Source of the DNA: Platerodrilus igneus
Lineage: Eukaryota > Arthropoda > Insecta > Coleoptera > Lycidae
Assembly (NCBI GenBank): GCA_036346225.1
Contig: JARFIW010001670.1
Location: 682,001-746,000 of the forward strand
Reading direction: 5' to 3'
DNA length: 64,000 nucleotides
Shown: positions 32,301 through 43,789 of the stretch, piece after piece
Numbering within the stretch: the stretch's first letter is position 1
How the letters are laid out: every line of letters begins with the position of its first letter
The notes under the pieces: model-generated
Database searches by the model: none
Told to the model about the DNA's origin: nothing
Seen by the model: the letters and a program-made list of their open reading frames with translations, nothing else
Position numbers and translations under genes: made by a program

Positions 32301-35300
32301 ATTTAACACTTATGACTAGTTTTAAATATGCGTGAAGTATAATAAATTTTCCGTAAGATTTAAAATGCCGAAACTGTATATAAGCACTGACGAAAATTTT
32401 GCACGATGCACTAGTGAAAATGAGATTGTAAAATAAAGAAATTTACTTACATTTTTTTTGCATTATAACTTCTCTTAAACGATAGGGTTAAAATATTTTG
32501 AGATTAGAGTTTGTAATGCGTCGGCGTTACATTAAGTAGAAACCGGATGGAAAATGAGAAAATTAATATTAAACGGACAAAATAAATATTGATGTACCTC
32601 GTTTATTCTAATTTCATGAATAGCAGTGTTCATTAGGCATGACATTTCAACAAATTTTTAGATTTATTAAAGTAAATTCACCTCAGAGTGAAAACCAAAA
32701 ATGCATAGTCTTTTTTTCTGTGGAATACGTATTTGAATGTAACGCAGGTCCATAACTTATTTCAAAATCACAAAAAAGGTAAACATAATATTTACAGCGA
32801 AATTATTAATATCCATGTTCCATACCATAATTATCCCAAATATACGAAAACTTTTTATAAGTTGTAGTAAAATGAAGTAAAATTAATGTTATATGGAAAC
32901 AGTTGTAATTACAATACAAAGTAAACGCCAGACAATATCGTAAGCATATTCGTACACTATAGCTTATTGCGTAAAAACAGAGACACTTATTTAATGAATC
33001 TCACAAATATCAAGTTACAGATAATTTAATCATATCATTCAATACAAGGAAAAAATCTTTTCGATGTATTTATTCAGACTGCTGAGAAAATGAAATAGCA
33101 GTGAGCACGTCATCTTTATATGATAGATATACCATATGGATTCACGCCTGATTCGCGTGGTTCTACACAAACAATAGGAATGTTATTCATTTCAATAACA
33201 TTTCCCAGCAAAACGTATGAAAAGTAGGAAGAAAGTGACGGCCGGTAGAGAGCGAACGGAAAACCAAATTTAATTATTCTCGAACAGGTAATTCACAAGG
33301 TATTGGTATAAGGACGGGTTTAAAATTAGTGGACAAAATACAGCTTCAAAAGGTGAATATACATTCCCGCAAAGAAAAAACGCGGCCGTGAGACTTATTT
33401 TTGAACTGCGCTTGAACGGGTTGGGCGATTTTAATTCACATGCTTGTGAAATTAACGTCGGGACAACCGTTTAGGAAAAGGGAGTAGAAATCAGGAGAGT
33501 TTAGCAATAATTTGGAGTTTGTGGCATGTTGTGTTAAGAGAGCTGTTGTTTGCAGGACGAGAAATTGAAATGGTGGATGTCTCTGGATATCCTGAAAGCA
33601 TTCAAGAATTGGTATTTAGACAATGAGTAAATATGAGCTTCTGTGTCTACGCTTTATAATTATGAACAAGTGAATTTTAAATGCAAGTTTTATTGGTAAA
33701 ATTTAGTATTAGTTAAAGCATGGAACCTTAGTATTTTGAACAGACAATGAAATGATAAAAGGAAAAGTTAGTATTTAACTATTTTCTATGTGTGTTATAA
33801 AGTGTATTTCCAGAAATGGAATATATAATTTAATATGGAAGAAGGGAAAAATTGAAGTGAGAATATTATTGGCGAATTTGATTTAATGTATTTTTTAAGA
33901 TTTTCTCTACCTAGCTAGTTTGAGGTTAAGGAATTAGGTTTTTCAATGAAAATATATTTTTATTTATATTGCAATTATTTAATGTCAATAGAAGTTAAGT
34001 GTTAGGTGAATTTTATTTGAAATTTAGAAGGATATTCAGCCACTCCAGTGACGGAGTCGTATTTGATAAAGATATTTTATTTTGAAAATTTATTTAATTA
34101 TGACATATTTTAATGAGTGTTTTACGGTGTTTTAGAAAGAATGTAAAGTATAATCTGACACATTTAGGTAACCAAAAAGCAAAGGCGACATATCGGGAAT
34201 AAGTCTACCGTGTAGAAATAATATCGAAAGAAATTGTTGAAACAAGACGGTTTGACGCCCCTTAATTATGACAAGAGAAAAGGTTTTTCAGGGTAAGTGA
34301 TTAGTGCAACGTAGTTTTTTCATGTCAGTCATATTTATTACTTTTATTTCTTTATTTCTTTTATTATCGTTTTTATTACTTTCTTCTATAGGAACCCACT
34401 CCCGCACTACTGTATTTAGCCGAAGCATCCTTAAATTGTTACGGGGTACACGCCCCTTCAGGGAAAATCTAAATTTATAATATAACGCTCTTTCTACCCG
34501 TATCAAAATATTTTAAGACCTATTTTTAAAATGTTTTGTGTGTTTGTACAATCGAAAATACCAGATGAAATATTCGGTGTTCGATGTCAAATAATTCTGA
34601 ATATTGTGTATTATGTATGGAAACAGATTAGAACAAATGAAAATATCAAATTACTACTATTTAAATTTGTACACGTATAAATTATTTTATTATATACTTT
34701 ATTTATGCAAAGAAAAGGAATTAATAATTTTGCTTGCGCGTCTTATAAGCGAAAGATACCAAAAGCTTTATATTACGCCACACAGTCGCATGAAACTGTA
34801 TCAAATTTTCATTACTTCACACGTCTACTTATTACTTATGTACTATCTTGCCAAAAATTAATCAAAACCTACAGCGCCACAGAAAATTACAAGATAAAGC
34901 AAATCAAGCCAAATTACCGAAGTTTAGGGTTGTAAGTTTACACTAACGTAAAGTGAGACGTTTCAGTTTATACTTAACGCAAGTGATAAACTTGAAGTTG
35001 TTGAGAGGGGTAAACAAGATATAAAATTCCACATAAGGACATAGTCTTCATGTTTGGCCATAAGCTTCAAAGGATAACAAGATTAGATCTACTCATAGTA
35101 GAAGTTCAACAATGTTTGCCAACATGTGATATAGGCTTTTGTCAATCCATTTCCACTTTATCCCAAAATCTTTCCTATGATGAAATGCATATACAAAGTA
35201 TATTTCGGTGGTAAGGCGTATTTACCTCAAGGGAACAAAAATTGCAACACACTAGGACATTACAAAATGATTCCGTCAAACAAATTTGAAATCCAATACT

Positions 35301-36719
35301 TCCCAATGTTTGAAATTGAGCTTTGGAAAACGAAATCCAACGCTTCGGCAATGTATATTTTATAACTCCGCCTTGGGGTTGTTTGATTTATTTCGAACAT
35401 CAAAAGACGCAATCATACTACATCTTTCATACTCCGTTAGGCTTGTTAACATGTATCACGTTAAGAAACTGCTTCATTAAATAGGTATTTGCAATTTTGC
35501 TGAACGTAAATATTGAAAGTTTGGGAAGAGTATTTCAAATGGATAATGTCGTCAACCTTATGAAAAGAGGAAAATTATAATGGCCATTAGTTTAATAAAT
35601 GATGCCAATACCGAAATACAGGAACCTGCACTTGACGCTTGGATAAGTAATTGCTTAGCTTTGCCAAACTCATTTTAGCAAAAAAGTTTGTCTCTGCAAC
35701 ATACGCAGAAAGAAGCTTTTGAAAGATCGCGTGTAAGAAGTTCGTAATAACGTTAATTGCTGGCAATGCAATGAAAATTACTAATCGCTTATGGAACCAG
35801 AGTACGAGTTCAGTTCAAAGAGCTTAAATCTTAATTGACACGAATTGAAGTTTATGTAACAAACCTACTTAAACCAAACGGAATTTATATGAGCTGTACA
35901 ATCAAGTCTATTTAATCAGTTAGTTGTAAAAATACGTCTTCTATTTTTTATAATTTAATAAATGAAGCGATGGAGTATGTATCATTAAAAGAACAAATTT
36001 GTTCTTGACATAATAATTATCAAGGACGTCTGCTAAAATTCCATTACATTCTACCAGATGGCCTAAACAGCTAAAAAATTATTTGGACAAACAGTATTTC
36101 ATATCTACTTGAAGAATAAGATACCAAAGAGGTTTCTTTGATATAAAAACGGTTGCTCTCAATCCCGCATGCCTTTTTGTTCTACTAGTAACCTCTCGAG
36201 CGGAACCGAATTGACTTTTAGAATTACTTTTATTGTATTAAAAAAACATTTCATCCTCTTGCTAAAAAATAATAATGTTGTCAAGTTTACTTCTCTTGCT
36301 ATTCGTTGCGTTTATCCTTTACCGTATGCGTGCAACTAAATGAGTGTTACTAATCGAGCTTCATAAATACTTAAAATATTCAGAGCATCTGCTCATAAAA
36401 TTCATGGGCAAATTAATCAAAAAATACCCACTAGTCCAAGAGTTATTTTACCACGAAAGACCTCTTCATTGGGCAATAAAGTCTACTAGTTCAAAAGTGT
36501 TTCTATGAATGGCCAAGTGCCTATCCTGCTCAATTAATGACGTTAACCTATATTTTGACAAATAATTGGCCCACAAAAATTTAAATAATCAAGTTATAAT
36601 GTCTTTCAAATTTGTAAAGATGTGAAATGCAAAGAGATAATCACAAGTCCAAATTTTAATTTGGTAGGTTTCTGTGAATAGAACTTCATGAATATTTTTT
36701 GTCCATTTGGTTGAAAATT
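29355..36719. other. 7.4 kb of largely unassigned AT-rich sequence
   Basis: No complete element or gene could be defined. Points seen: the two opposed frames at 29982-30355 (listed separately); degraded reading frames around 31700-32300, one reading QQLIQLLNNVYKNEDVG, with no family I can name; a moderately GC-rich stretch at 33220-33560; and scattered frames of 60-85 codons at 34288-35480 that overlap and have no domain. Parts are probably old transposons eroded beyond recognition by eye. Confidence 0.4.
29982..30355. other. two opposed short open frames of unknown origin
   Basis: The plus frame (from 30143, 70 codons) reads LVQLLPEFHPIEEQHVWKFL, which resembles the PP-YHP-LNPIE-W segment before the last acidic residue of several DDE transposases. 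The minus frame (30236-29982, 84 codons) reads LTLRTFHKFTKFLELLPKA and has no family I know. The two overlap, so at most one was coding. I lean weakly to a transposase scrap on the plus strand. Confidence 0.25.
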
Positions 36720-37180
36720 ATTTGCTGATTTATACATATCGAGCTAGTAATTGAAAGATGTAAAATAAAAGGCTCCGAATAGGATTCGAACCTGTATTAT
36801 CACGAGCGTCTCGCGGCAGTAATGCCGTGGCTGCAATGATAGGTTAGGTTACTGTTAGAAATAGATATTATTATTAAAAAACACAAATCACTTAACCGTT
36901 TAACACGCATATCGGAACAATTGTTGCTAAAACTATTGCAGACTGTTCTGATATGTGTGTTAAGTGATTTGTGTTTTGTGTCTTTTAATAATTATATCTA
37001 ATTTGTGTTTTTTAATAATAATATTTATTTCTAACAGTAACCTAACATATCATTGCAGCCACGGCATTACTGCCGCGAGACGCTCGTGTATTATCGGCTT
37101 TAACTACCATAACTGGTGATTACAATTGGAAAGATACACGAATCTTATCGTGAACCTAACCAATCGTGTTAGGCAATTTT
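36720..37180 (-). mobile_element. tRNA-headed short repeat, copy c, interrupted by a MITE
   Basis: On the minus strand the 5' side reads ...CGTGTATCTTTCCAATTGTAATCACCAG (37105-37142), as in copies a and d. After the MITE (36801-37088) come the B-box half ACAGGTTCGAATCC and GGAGCCTTTTATTTTACATC, and the core CTTTCAATTACTAGCTCGAT (about 36750). The D-arm and anticodon region are largely deleted. Without the MITE the two parts join at a single TATTAT. Confidence 0.72.
36801..37088. mobile_element. 288-base MITE nested in tRNA-headed repeat c
   Basis: The ends CACGAGCGTCTCGCGGCAGT (36801) and its reverse complement (ending 37088) start terminal inverted repeats that match for about 88 bases with 2 differences. 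Inside these, both arms carry CACAAATCACTTAAC; the right arm has about 35 additional bases that repeat the AATAATTAT..AACACAAA motif. TATTAT precedes (36795-36800) and follows (37089-37094): a 6-base direct repeat, or two steps of a 3-base one. No coding capacity. CAC..GTG termini occur in CACTA/CMC, Chapaev and Transib groups; the family is not settled. Confidence 0.9.
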
Positions 37181-37199
37181 TCAATGATATCTAACATAA

Positions 37200-37492
37200 A
37201 TGACAAACGCAACTGAAAGTTGGTTAATGTATGGTTACGTACACAATTTACATTTGTATGTCTTTCCAATTGTCCGTCCCGGTGTACCGTCCAGATGACG
37301 CAATTGGTAAGCGTATTGGTCGCGAAAGCCGAAGCTACAGATTCGAATCCTGTTCGAAACCTTACATTTTTCGTCTTTCAATTACTAACTCAATTTGAAA
37401 TGATGATTTAAACTTTGCATAAAAGTCTGAGTTATAATTTCACCTTATTAACTAATACTTTAGTATTCATCAACATGCCCTATGCAATTATC
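37200..37492 (+). mobile_element. tRNA-headed short repeat, copy d
   Basis: A 5' lead with GTATGGTTACGTACACAATT, then CTTTCCAATTGTC, a tRNA-like part with GACGCAATTGGTAAGCG and a perfect B box (GATTCGAATCC at about 37341), then the core CTTTCAATTACTAACTCAAT (37374), AACTTTGCATAAAAGTCTGA and TTATTAACTAATA. It stands in tandem with copy e. The 63-codon frame across it is not a gene. Confidence 0.78.
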
Positions 37493-37589
37493 TAATACGT
37501 ATATTTAATTGTTAGCTTACAACCGTAAATTTGAACGTCGCTTCCTGTCTGTATCTGACATAAGTAAAAAACTTGACATTGTCCGAAGT

Positions 37590-37880
37590 TTACAAAAATT
37601 CCAAATGTAACCGAAAGTTAGGTTGATGGATGGCTACGTACATGATTTAGTTGTGTATATCTTCCCGGTTGTAGTCAACTGTCGTGGTGGAGCGATTGGT
37701 AAGCGCATCGACCACGAAAACCAAAGATACAGGTACTAATCCCGTCAGGGTCCTTACATTCTCCGACTTTCAATTACTAGCTCAAATTGATGTGATCATT
37801 TAGACTTTGTATAAAAGTCTAAGTTATTAATTATTTCATCTTATTAACTAACACCTTAATATTAATCAACTTGCCTTGTG

Positions 37881-37882
<2 letters not shown>
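37590..37882 (+). mobile_element. tRNA-headed short repeat, copy e
   Basis: The same order of parts as copy d: GGATGGCTACGTACATGATT, TATATCTTCCCGGTTGTA, a tRNA-like part with GTGGAGCGATTGGTAAGCGC and a decayed B box (GGTACTAATCC), the core CTTTCAATTACTAGCTCAAA (37763), GACTTTGTATAAAAGTCTAA, TTATTAACTAACA. It ends directly in (TA)n at 37883. Confidence 0.78.

Positions 37883-37925
<43 letters not shown>
37883..37925. repeat. (TA)n microsatellite at the 3' end of repeat e
   Basis: A perfect (TA)n of about 43 bases at the tail of copy e. Confidence 0.95.
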
Positions 37926-37928
<3 letters not shown>

Positions 37929-38853
37929 GACATTTGACATTTATCAAAGGTTCTACAAAGGTAGTTCGTTAGTGCTACTGATAAAACCATAAATTTTCCA
38001 TTTTATCAAGCTATACTAAAAGTTAAAAACACTACGGTTAACAAAGATTGATGAATAGTTACTTGTTGAAAGCATAAATAGGATATTACGTACTAGAAGT
38101 ACAGCGTTTGAAGTTTATAAAAAGCATTATTATTTGTTTGCATATACGAAGGGTATCTAATGCATCTTCGATTGAATGTGTATAGGTTTTGTCTTCAGTT
38201 TAGCATTTGTAATTTTTGCAAGATACTGTATGCCAATTATAATTTTGAGTTTCCTAAAATAAGATATGTCTAATACATTGAAAATATAAATCAATATAAA
38301 ATTTTTGAAATGTCAAATAATATGTAAAATAAAACAAAACTGTTCTAAAATAGTAGTTAAGTAGAATTAAGTTTTATATGTTGAATGCACCCCTTATGTT
38401 ATATTAGTAGTAGGCTAGAAATAAGTTTGTTTTTGTTGGTTGTTATGGTGATAATTGTTTTAAAAGAATTAATTAAAAATTTTGGAAAAAGAGAGTTTGA
38501 CTAAATTTTGGTACATTGAAAAATTGTTTTGGCTCAAGAGCTTGTAATAAAAAATTGTTAAAAATAATAGACGTGTTAATTGTGCATGCATTTTGATTCA
38601 AAATAATAAGGAAGGAAAGTGAAAAGTTATACGACGAGGATAAATTCCAAAAGAGGAATTTAAATATATACCAACATCGGGGCATCCTTTGTTGTGGTTC
38701 AGGAGTTGCAGCTGATCAATTTTTAATTGGTGACGTATAAGGTGTTTGTAGTTTGTAGAGTAATAAAACAATTAGTGGTTGAAGTAGTTTCCATAAGAGA
38801 ACCTAACTAGAGGAAAACATATTTGTATTTTATATTAAAACTTATATATTTAG
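37926..38853. other. unassigned AT-rich sequence
   Basis: No coding frame or paired repeat. The last 130 bases could be the 3' part of an intron (see next entry). Confidence 0.4.
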
Positions 38854-38935
38854 GTACTCACTGAAAGTGTTCAAGGCAACTCTGTGTATCCTGTATCCAA
38901 TCCTGTACAACCAGACACATTCAACGGAGTTACAG
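38854..38935 (+). CDS. possible host exon (82 bases)
   Basis: The segment is preceded by a T/A-rich stretch ending TATATTTAG, with a CTAAC branch-site-like string at 38808-38812 about 40 bases upstream, and is followed by ACAG then GTATAA. Read from its first base it gives VLTESVQGNSVYPVSNPVQ and then PDTFNGVT, a hydrophilic, sensible protein segment with a base composition unlike its surroundings. One other frame is also open, so the open frame alone proves little. I do not recognise the protein. If real, this window is intronic for a host gene on the plus strand, with a phase-1 end to this exon. Confidence 0.35.
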
Positions 38936-39327
38936 GTATAAAAGTTAATATTATCTACTCTTCATATTAAGTAATTTGGAATAAATTAAATTTCAACGTT
39001 AACCAGAACAAATAATTGCAGAACAAATTTATCAATCTTTGTTTAATCGGTATACGAAAGCACAACTTAGAGGTTAAATTGATTTTGATCGTATACGCTT
39101 TAGGCGTCTGTGTTTCAATACCTGTAAGGGGATAAAGAACCTACTTCTCCTTACAGAGTTAAAATCCTAGATTCAGTTTCCCTGAGAGAGAGTTTCAAAA
39201 AGCCGTGGCATAATTGAATTGAGAGAGTTTTATTTTATCAATTACAGACTAACACCATATTACAGGTTGCACCTATTATTTTACTCGTATATTTAAGCAG
39301 CAATTCACATAAAATATCAACATACAT

Positions 39328-39372
<45 letters not shown>

Positions 39373-41661
39373 GTAATTAAGAGTTCATTGGGAATACATA
39401 AAGGCATAAGGTTAAGCTAGAAAATCAAATTAGTCATTTGATAAATTAGGATATTTTAAACAATTATTTTAGAAGCTTAGGTAATATATAATAATGTAGG
39501 GTTAATTTACTTTATTCATAGTTAGCTAGGAATGATGTAATATAGTATTTATTTAAATATAGGGCATACGAATTAATAATAATGGGGTAAAAGTATAGCA
39601 TATTTAATATTGTAAAGGATTGTAAAAGCGTTGAATAAGTGTTAAAATAACAGTCTTATTTTTCCAAGGTAAAACCCAAACGTTAAAAGCAGAGCAAAAT
39701 AACAAGGAGAAATATATTTCTAGATAACATTGATACAAACAAACTTTAATAGCTTACAGGAAAACAGACGACCGTTGGAATTAACGTAGTCAATTTGCGA
39801 CAGGGACAAAGCAAAACCACATAAATCTGACAAAGACGCAGTATGTTTGTTAAGATAAAGATTTTAATTCTGGAGCTAGTACAGGAGGGAGATAGAAACA
39901 ACTGTCATGAAAGAACAAAGATGGAACAAAAACGTATGCATACAAGCGAGATACATAGAGTTAATTACGGAGCTAGTATTGTAAGGAGACTTGAACAAAG
40001 TTATTGTAGCGGGCAAAGAAAATCAATAATTTCAAGGAATTTTAGAAGCAAGCACGCGTCGGTTGAAAGCGGGAGAAACGAGCCAAGCAAGGTGATTGGA
40101 GGATATAGATATACGTGCGACAGGTTTAGATGGAGAAGGGTAAATATTCAGCTGGTGGAGGCATATACTTGAAAGGAAGTTATAGGTACAAGCGAGATAA
40201 AAAATGTTGTTCTAGTCAGGAGACGTGGAAGTAGTGGGAATGAAGTGAACGGTGAGGCTAATTTTCATGGAATCATTTTACCGAGTATTTTTGTGTTTTT
40301 GTTATCGAAATTCACATGAAACCGAGATCCGTTAGAGCTTTATCGCTGGAATGCCAGGCGGTTAACAAATAATTTTAAGAATTGTTAAAACGGGTACGAG
40401 TTGTACGTGCAATTTAGAAACAGGGGGGTGAATTCTTGATTATTTAACCATTTTCGAAGAGGGGCCTCGCTCTCTTTTAATTTCATCAGTCATTCGCCAC
40501 ACATCTAGTTACTTTCGAGTGAATTAGTACAGTTTGATGAAAAGTTATGTAAAAACTATTTAAGTGAAAGTTAATCTTGTATGTAAGTACAAACAGATTG
40601 TTATTGTGTTGTTGGAATGCACGAAATTAGTAAAGATTAAAATTATTTGGATGATGGAAGCAGCGATTTTTGGGTATTAAATTTAATTTGGAATAAGGAG
40701 GAAAATTTAAAGATTGGATGTTTTGGTTGTACACTATTTTTGGAAAGATAGTTTGGAGTAGCGGCAGAAATGAGGATTCGACCGAGGAGTTATTTGATGA
40801 ACTGAGGACATACTGAACGGCAGCATCTCCAAGGGACTACTTGGTGGACAACATTCAGAAGATAGCTACCAGGTAGGCCATTATATAGAACATTGAGTGC
40901 TCAATATTTTCCATGGTTTTTGTGATTATTTTGATTTGTGTTTTGGTGAGTTTTCTAATGCTATACATTTTATGAACTGAAATTTAAGAGACTTTAAAAT
41001 GAAATTAAAATTTAATTTTGAAAGTCAAGAATAATTAATTAATTTGCAGATAACCATGCGATGTTGTAAAGAGGTATAGAGGGCTTATTTGATAATTTGT
41101 AGTGCAGTAAAGTTGTATGCACATTTATAGAGTTTTACTATTCGCTTATGATAAGACAAAAGGGTTATCGATCTGAATTATTTTTATTATTATGAAATTG
41201 TTGACAATACGAGTGTATATGAAGAAATTACATTTTTGAAAATGTAATATTGATCTCACGTTAATAGAGTGTGATATATTTCGTGAATTGAGTTATTTTT
41301 GAGTGTGTGATTGAGAAATGTGAATTTCTATTTATGTCTCAGCATGGTGATATTGAGCGAGAGTTTTTAGATTTAACAGGTAGGTGTCTGTGTAAATTTT
41401 AAGCAATTTTAGCTAGTAGGAGACAAGTGCAGAGCAGCCAAGGGCAATTCTGGAGCAAAACCTCACAGCATTTATGACGCCCAAAAGTTAAAATTATTTG
41501 TGAAGAGGAGATCAATGGAAAAAAAATTGAGGTGAGTGAGTCATGTAGAGACCAGATATGCAAAGTGGAGAGAGAGGTGACAGGGATTAAACCAAATACA
41601 AGTGCTTTAGCGAGGGAGAGCCCAATGATTTTTGCGAGTAATATTGCAGTAGAACAACAAA
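38936..41661. other. unassigned sequence with one (TA)n tract
   Basis: Contains (TA)n at 39332-39369. A 109-codon Arg/Glu-rich frame at 39843-40172 has no domain. From about 39660 the base composition becomes richer in purines on the plus strand, as is common in the 5' region of Gypsy-type elements, and a gag scrap follows at 41662, but no LTR pair was found. Confidence 0.4.
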
Positions 41662-41890
41662 TGAAATTTTATGGAGACAATAGGGCGACGCGCAAATTTT
41701 CATAAATAATATCCGGACATTGGTGTGCAATTTGTATGACGAACAGGCTAAATTAAATGTGGTGAAGGCCTTATTGAAAGATAATGCAGAGGCCTGGTAT
41801 AATTTGGTAGGGCCAGATATTGATACATATTTAAATATTTGGAACATGTTCATTACTGAAACTATGTTAGAAAATATTGTCGAACATACC
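41662..41890 (+). pseudogene. gag (capsid-type) scrap of an LTR retrotransposon
   Basis: Across one frame change it reads KFYGDNRA, then NIRTLVCNLYDEQAKLNVVK and LLKDNAEAWYNLVGPDIDTY. The pattern of a small hydrophobic helix, A-LL-G/D-A-x-W-x-x-L, then D-T-(W/Y) is that of the retrotransposon gag (UBN2/Retrotrans_gag-like) domain. The domain is short and nothing of pol follows; the sequence after 41890 is unrecognised. Probably a Gypsy-type relic. Confidence 0.6.
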
Positions 41891-42327
41891 CTATATTTGA
41901 TTTTTCAATGCCTAACTCGAAAGTATTACATTCGGTATGAAGTGAGTTTTTTTTATCGGGAAATTTTGAATTTTGCCGAACCCTTGCTGGTGTCTTTAAC
42001 GTGCGTGACAACACTCACACACGAGACTTACATTTTACCTCTCACCCGAACGAGAGCGTATTTTTTAAAAAAATACTCGCCTAACATTTTTTAAAAGGTA
42101 CGTGTCGCAAATCGAATCCGTAGCCTTGGGATCAGCAGTTATACGCAAACCGGTGTGATCCACGATGCCGTCGAGTCGAACATACCATATAATCTGAGTA
42201 AGAACCACTACACTTGCGGTCACGCCCCCAATGCTTCAGCCGAAGGTTCTATATTGAATTTAAACGCGAAAAATTGCGTGCTTCATATAAATCTGACTTC
42301 AAAATTAATTAATTGTTAAAATTAATT

Positions 42328-42530
42328 TATAAACTGAAACTAAAGTTAGGGTTTAAATAATGGTATCCATAGCGTTGATTTTGAAGTATGTCTGATCAAC
42401 GAGGTACTAGCAAAAAGTAATAGAAGAGGGATCGGTAATACTGGATAGCAAACGGCGGATCTGCTTACCGGTACGACTTAAAGGGTCGACTTAAAACTAT
42501 CCAAATCTACTTAAATAAGTACTTACTAAT
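42328..42530 (+). repeat. dispersed repeat R, copy 1
   Basis: It matches 53035-53222 read on the opposite strand: AAACTGAAACTAAA(G/A)TTAGG, AATGGTATCC(A/C)TAGCGTTGATT, GGGATC(G/C)GTAATAC(T/C)GGATAGCA, GCTTACCGGT(A/G)CGAC and TCCAAATCTA-like. Identity looks to be around 80 percent. No coding content and no terminal repeats found. Confidence 0.8.
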
Positions 42531-42689
42531 GCATTCGAAGGTCGAACATTCCTACAAATACATACTAATGAAGAATTAGAATCCAAATTATAGAACTGAT
42601 TAAGCTTTTTATTGAACTTCTATAAACGTTAAGGGTTTTCAAGAGTAACCGTCAAAATGCTAATGATCTATTTAGAGATAATAGGTCGT

Positions 42690-43780
42690 CTATAGAGATA
42701 TACACAGATGTATAGAGAGGTGTAGATTTCTTCTTAGAAATATAATATTTGACGATAAGGAAACTCAAGAGGATAGGCATAAGTTTGACAAGCTAGCAAC
42801 GCTTTGAGAATTTTTTGATGCATTTATTCGTGCCGTACCAAAATACTATTCAATGTGTAGTTTTGCTACAATGGGCGAAATGCGGTAAAGTTTTCAAGAC
42901 ACCTGTGCATTTAAAGTATATATGCCAAACAAACCGCGAAAGTATGGAATAAAGATATACTCACTGGTCGATGCTAAAATGTTTTATGTCACATCGATGG
43001 AGGTGTATGTTGGAAAACAGGCAGATGGAATTTATTTGGGATTGTAACCGTGGGCAATTCTTTTCCATCTATACACCTGGCAATGAAACTTCTAAATGAT
43101 CATAAGTTAACGATAATTGGAACATTTCGTAAAAATAAGAAAAAATATACCCATAGTTTCATAAATGTTAAAAGACCAGATCGAACAAGCACGATTGCAT
43201 TTCAAAAAATATAACTTAAGTCTCATATATTCCCAGAAAAAATAAAAACGTATTGGTACTCTCAACAATGCACTTCTCCGACACCAATGATGAAGAAACA
43301 GGTAAGTCTGAAATGGTTGTTGATTAAAATCAGGCAAAAAGCGAAGTCGACGTAGTCGATAAAATGATCAAAACTTACAACAGCGCTAGAGCCACTTGTC
43401 GTTGGCCAATGGTGTTGTTTTATTGTGCATTCTACATAGGGGGCATCAATTCATATGCTATCAATAAGACTAATAATATGGTCAAAACTGCATGCCCCAG
43501 AAGATTTAGAAAACTTTGCGTTTAGTCTCGTGAATGAGCCTATTAGGTGCCATTCTCAAAAAGAGAATATTCTTAGATCCATCAGAAGTCGATTATTAGA
43601 AATAGTTTGCAAACAGTGAAAATATATCAGCTAGAACTAAAACATATAGAAGATGTTCTTATTGCTCTAGCCAAAAAAATGGAAAAGAAATTGTATTCCT
43701 GGCACAAATCAGAAAAATACATGTGTTTGGACCATATTACCCCCATTTGTAAAGAACGTAAGAATAATCAACCTTAGCTA
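42690..43780 (+). pseudogene. piggyBac-like transposase remnant
   Basis: Frames in order read FDDKETQEDR-like (42735), HKFDKLATL, CAFKVYMPNKPRKYGIKIYS (42910) with LVDAKMFYVTSMEVYVGKQA next, then a GTFRKNK-like part (43120), DVVDKM near 43350, RWPMVLFY (43400) and a Cys-rich end with EKYMCLDHITPIC-like content (43715-43760). These are the landmarks of the piggyBac DDD transposase: FKVYMP-KP-KYG, the S-MH, D-D/E VD segment, WP, and the C-terminal cross-brace zinc finger. Stops and frameshifts are frequent. Piggybac elements insert at TTAA; the termini were not located, so the element limits are unknown. Confidence 0.85.
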
Positions 43781-43789
43781 CTTTCGATT

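Noticed and set aside
34288..35480. Several 60-85-codon frames as a small-gene cluster
   Set aside because: They overlap in different frames, lack domains and start codon context, and match the chance level in AT-rich DNA.
41587..41853. 88-codon minus-strand frame
   Set aside because: Antisense of the gag scrap, whose plus-strand motif is recognisable.
42105..42245. A structural RNA gene (5S or 7SL-like) in a GC-richer stretch
   Set aside because: No internal control boxes or secondary structure matching a known RNA could be found by eye.
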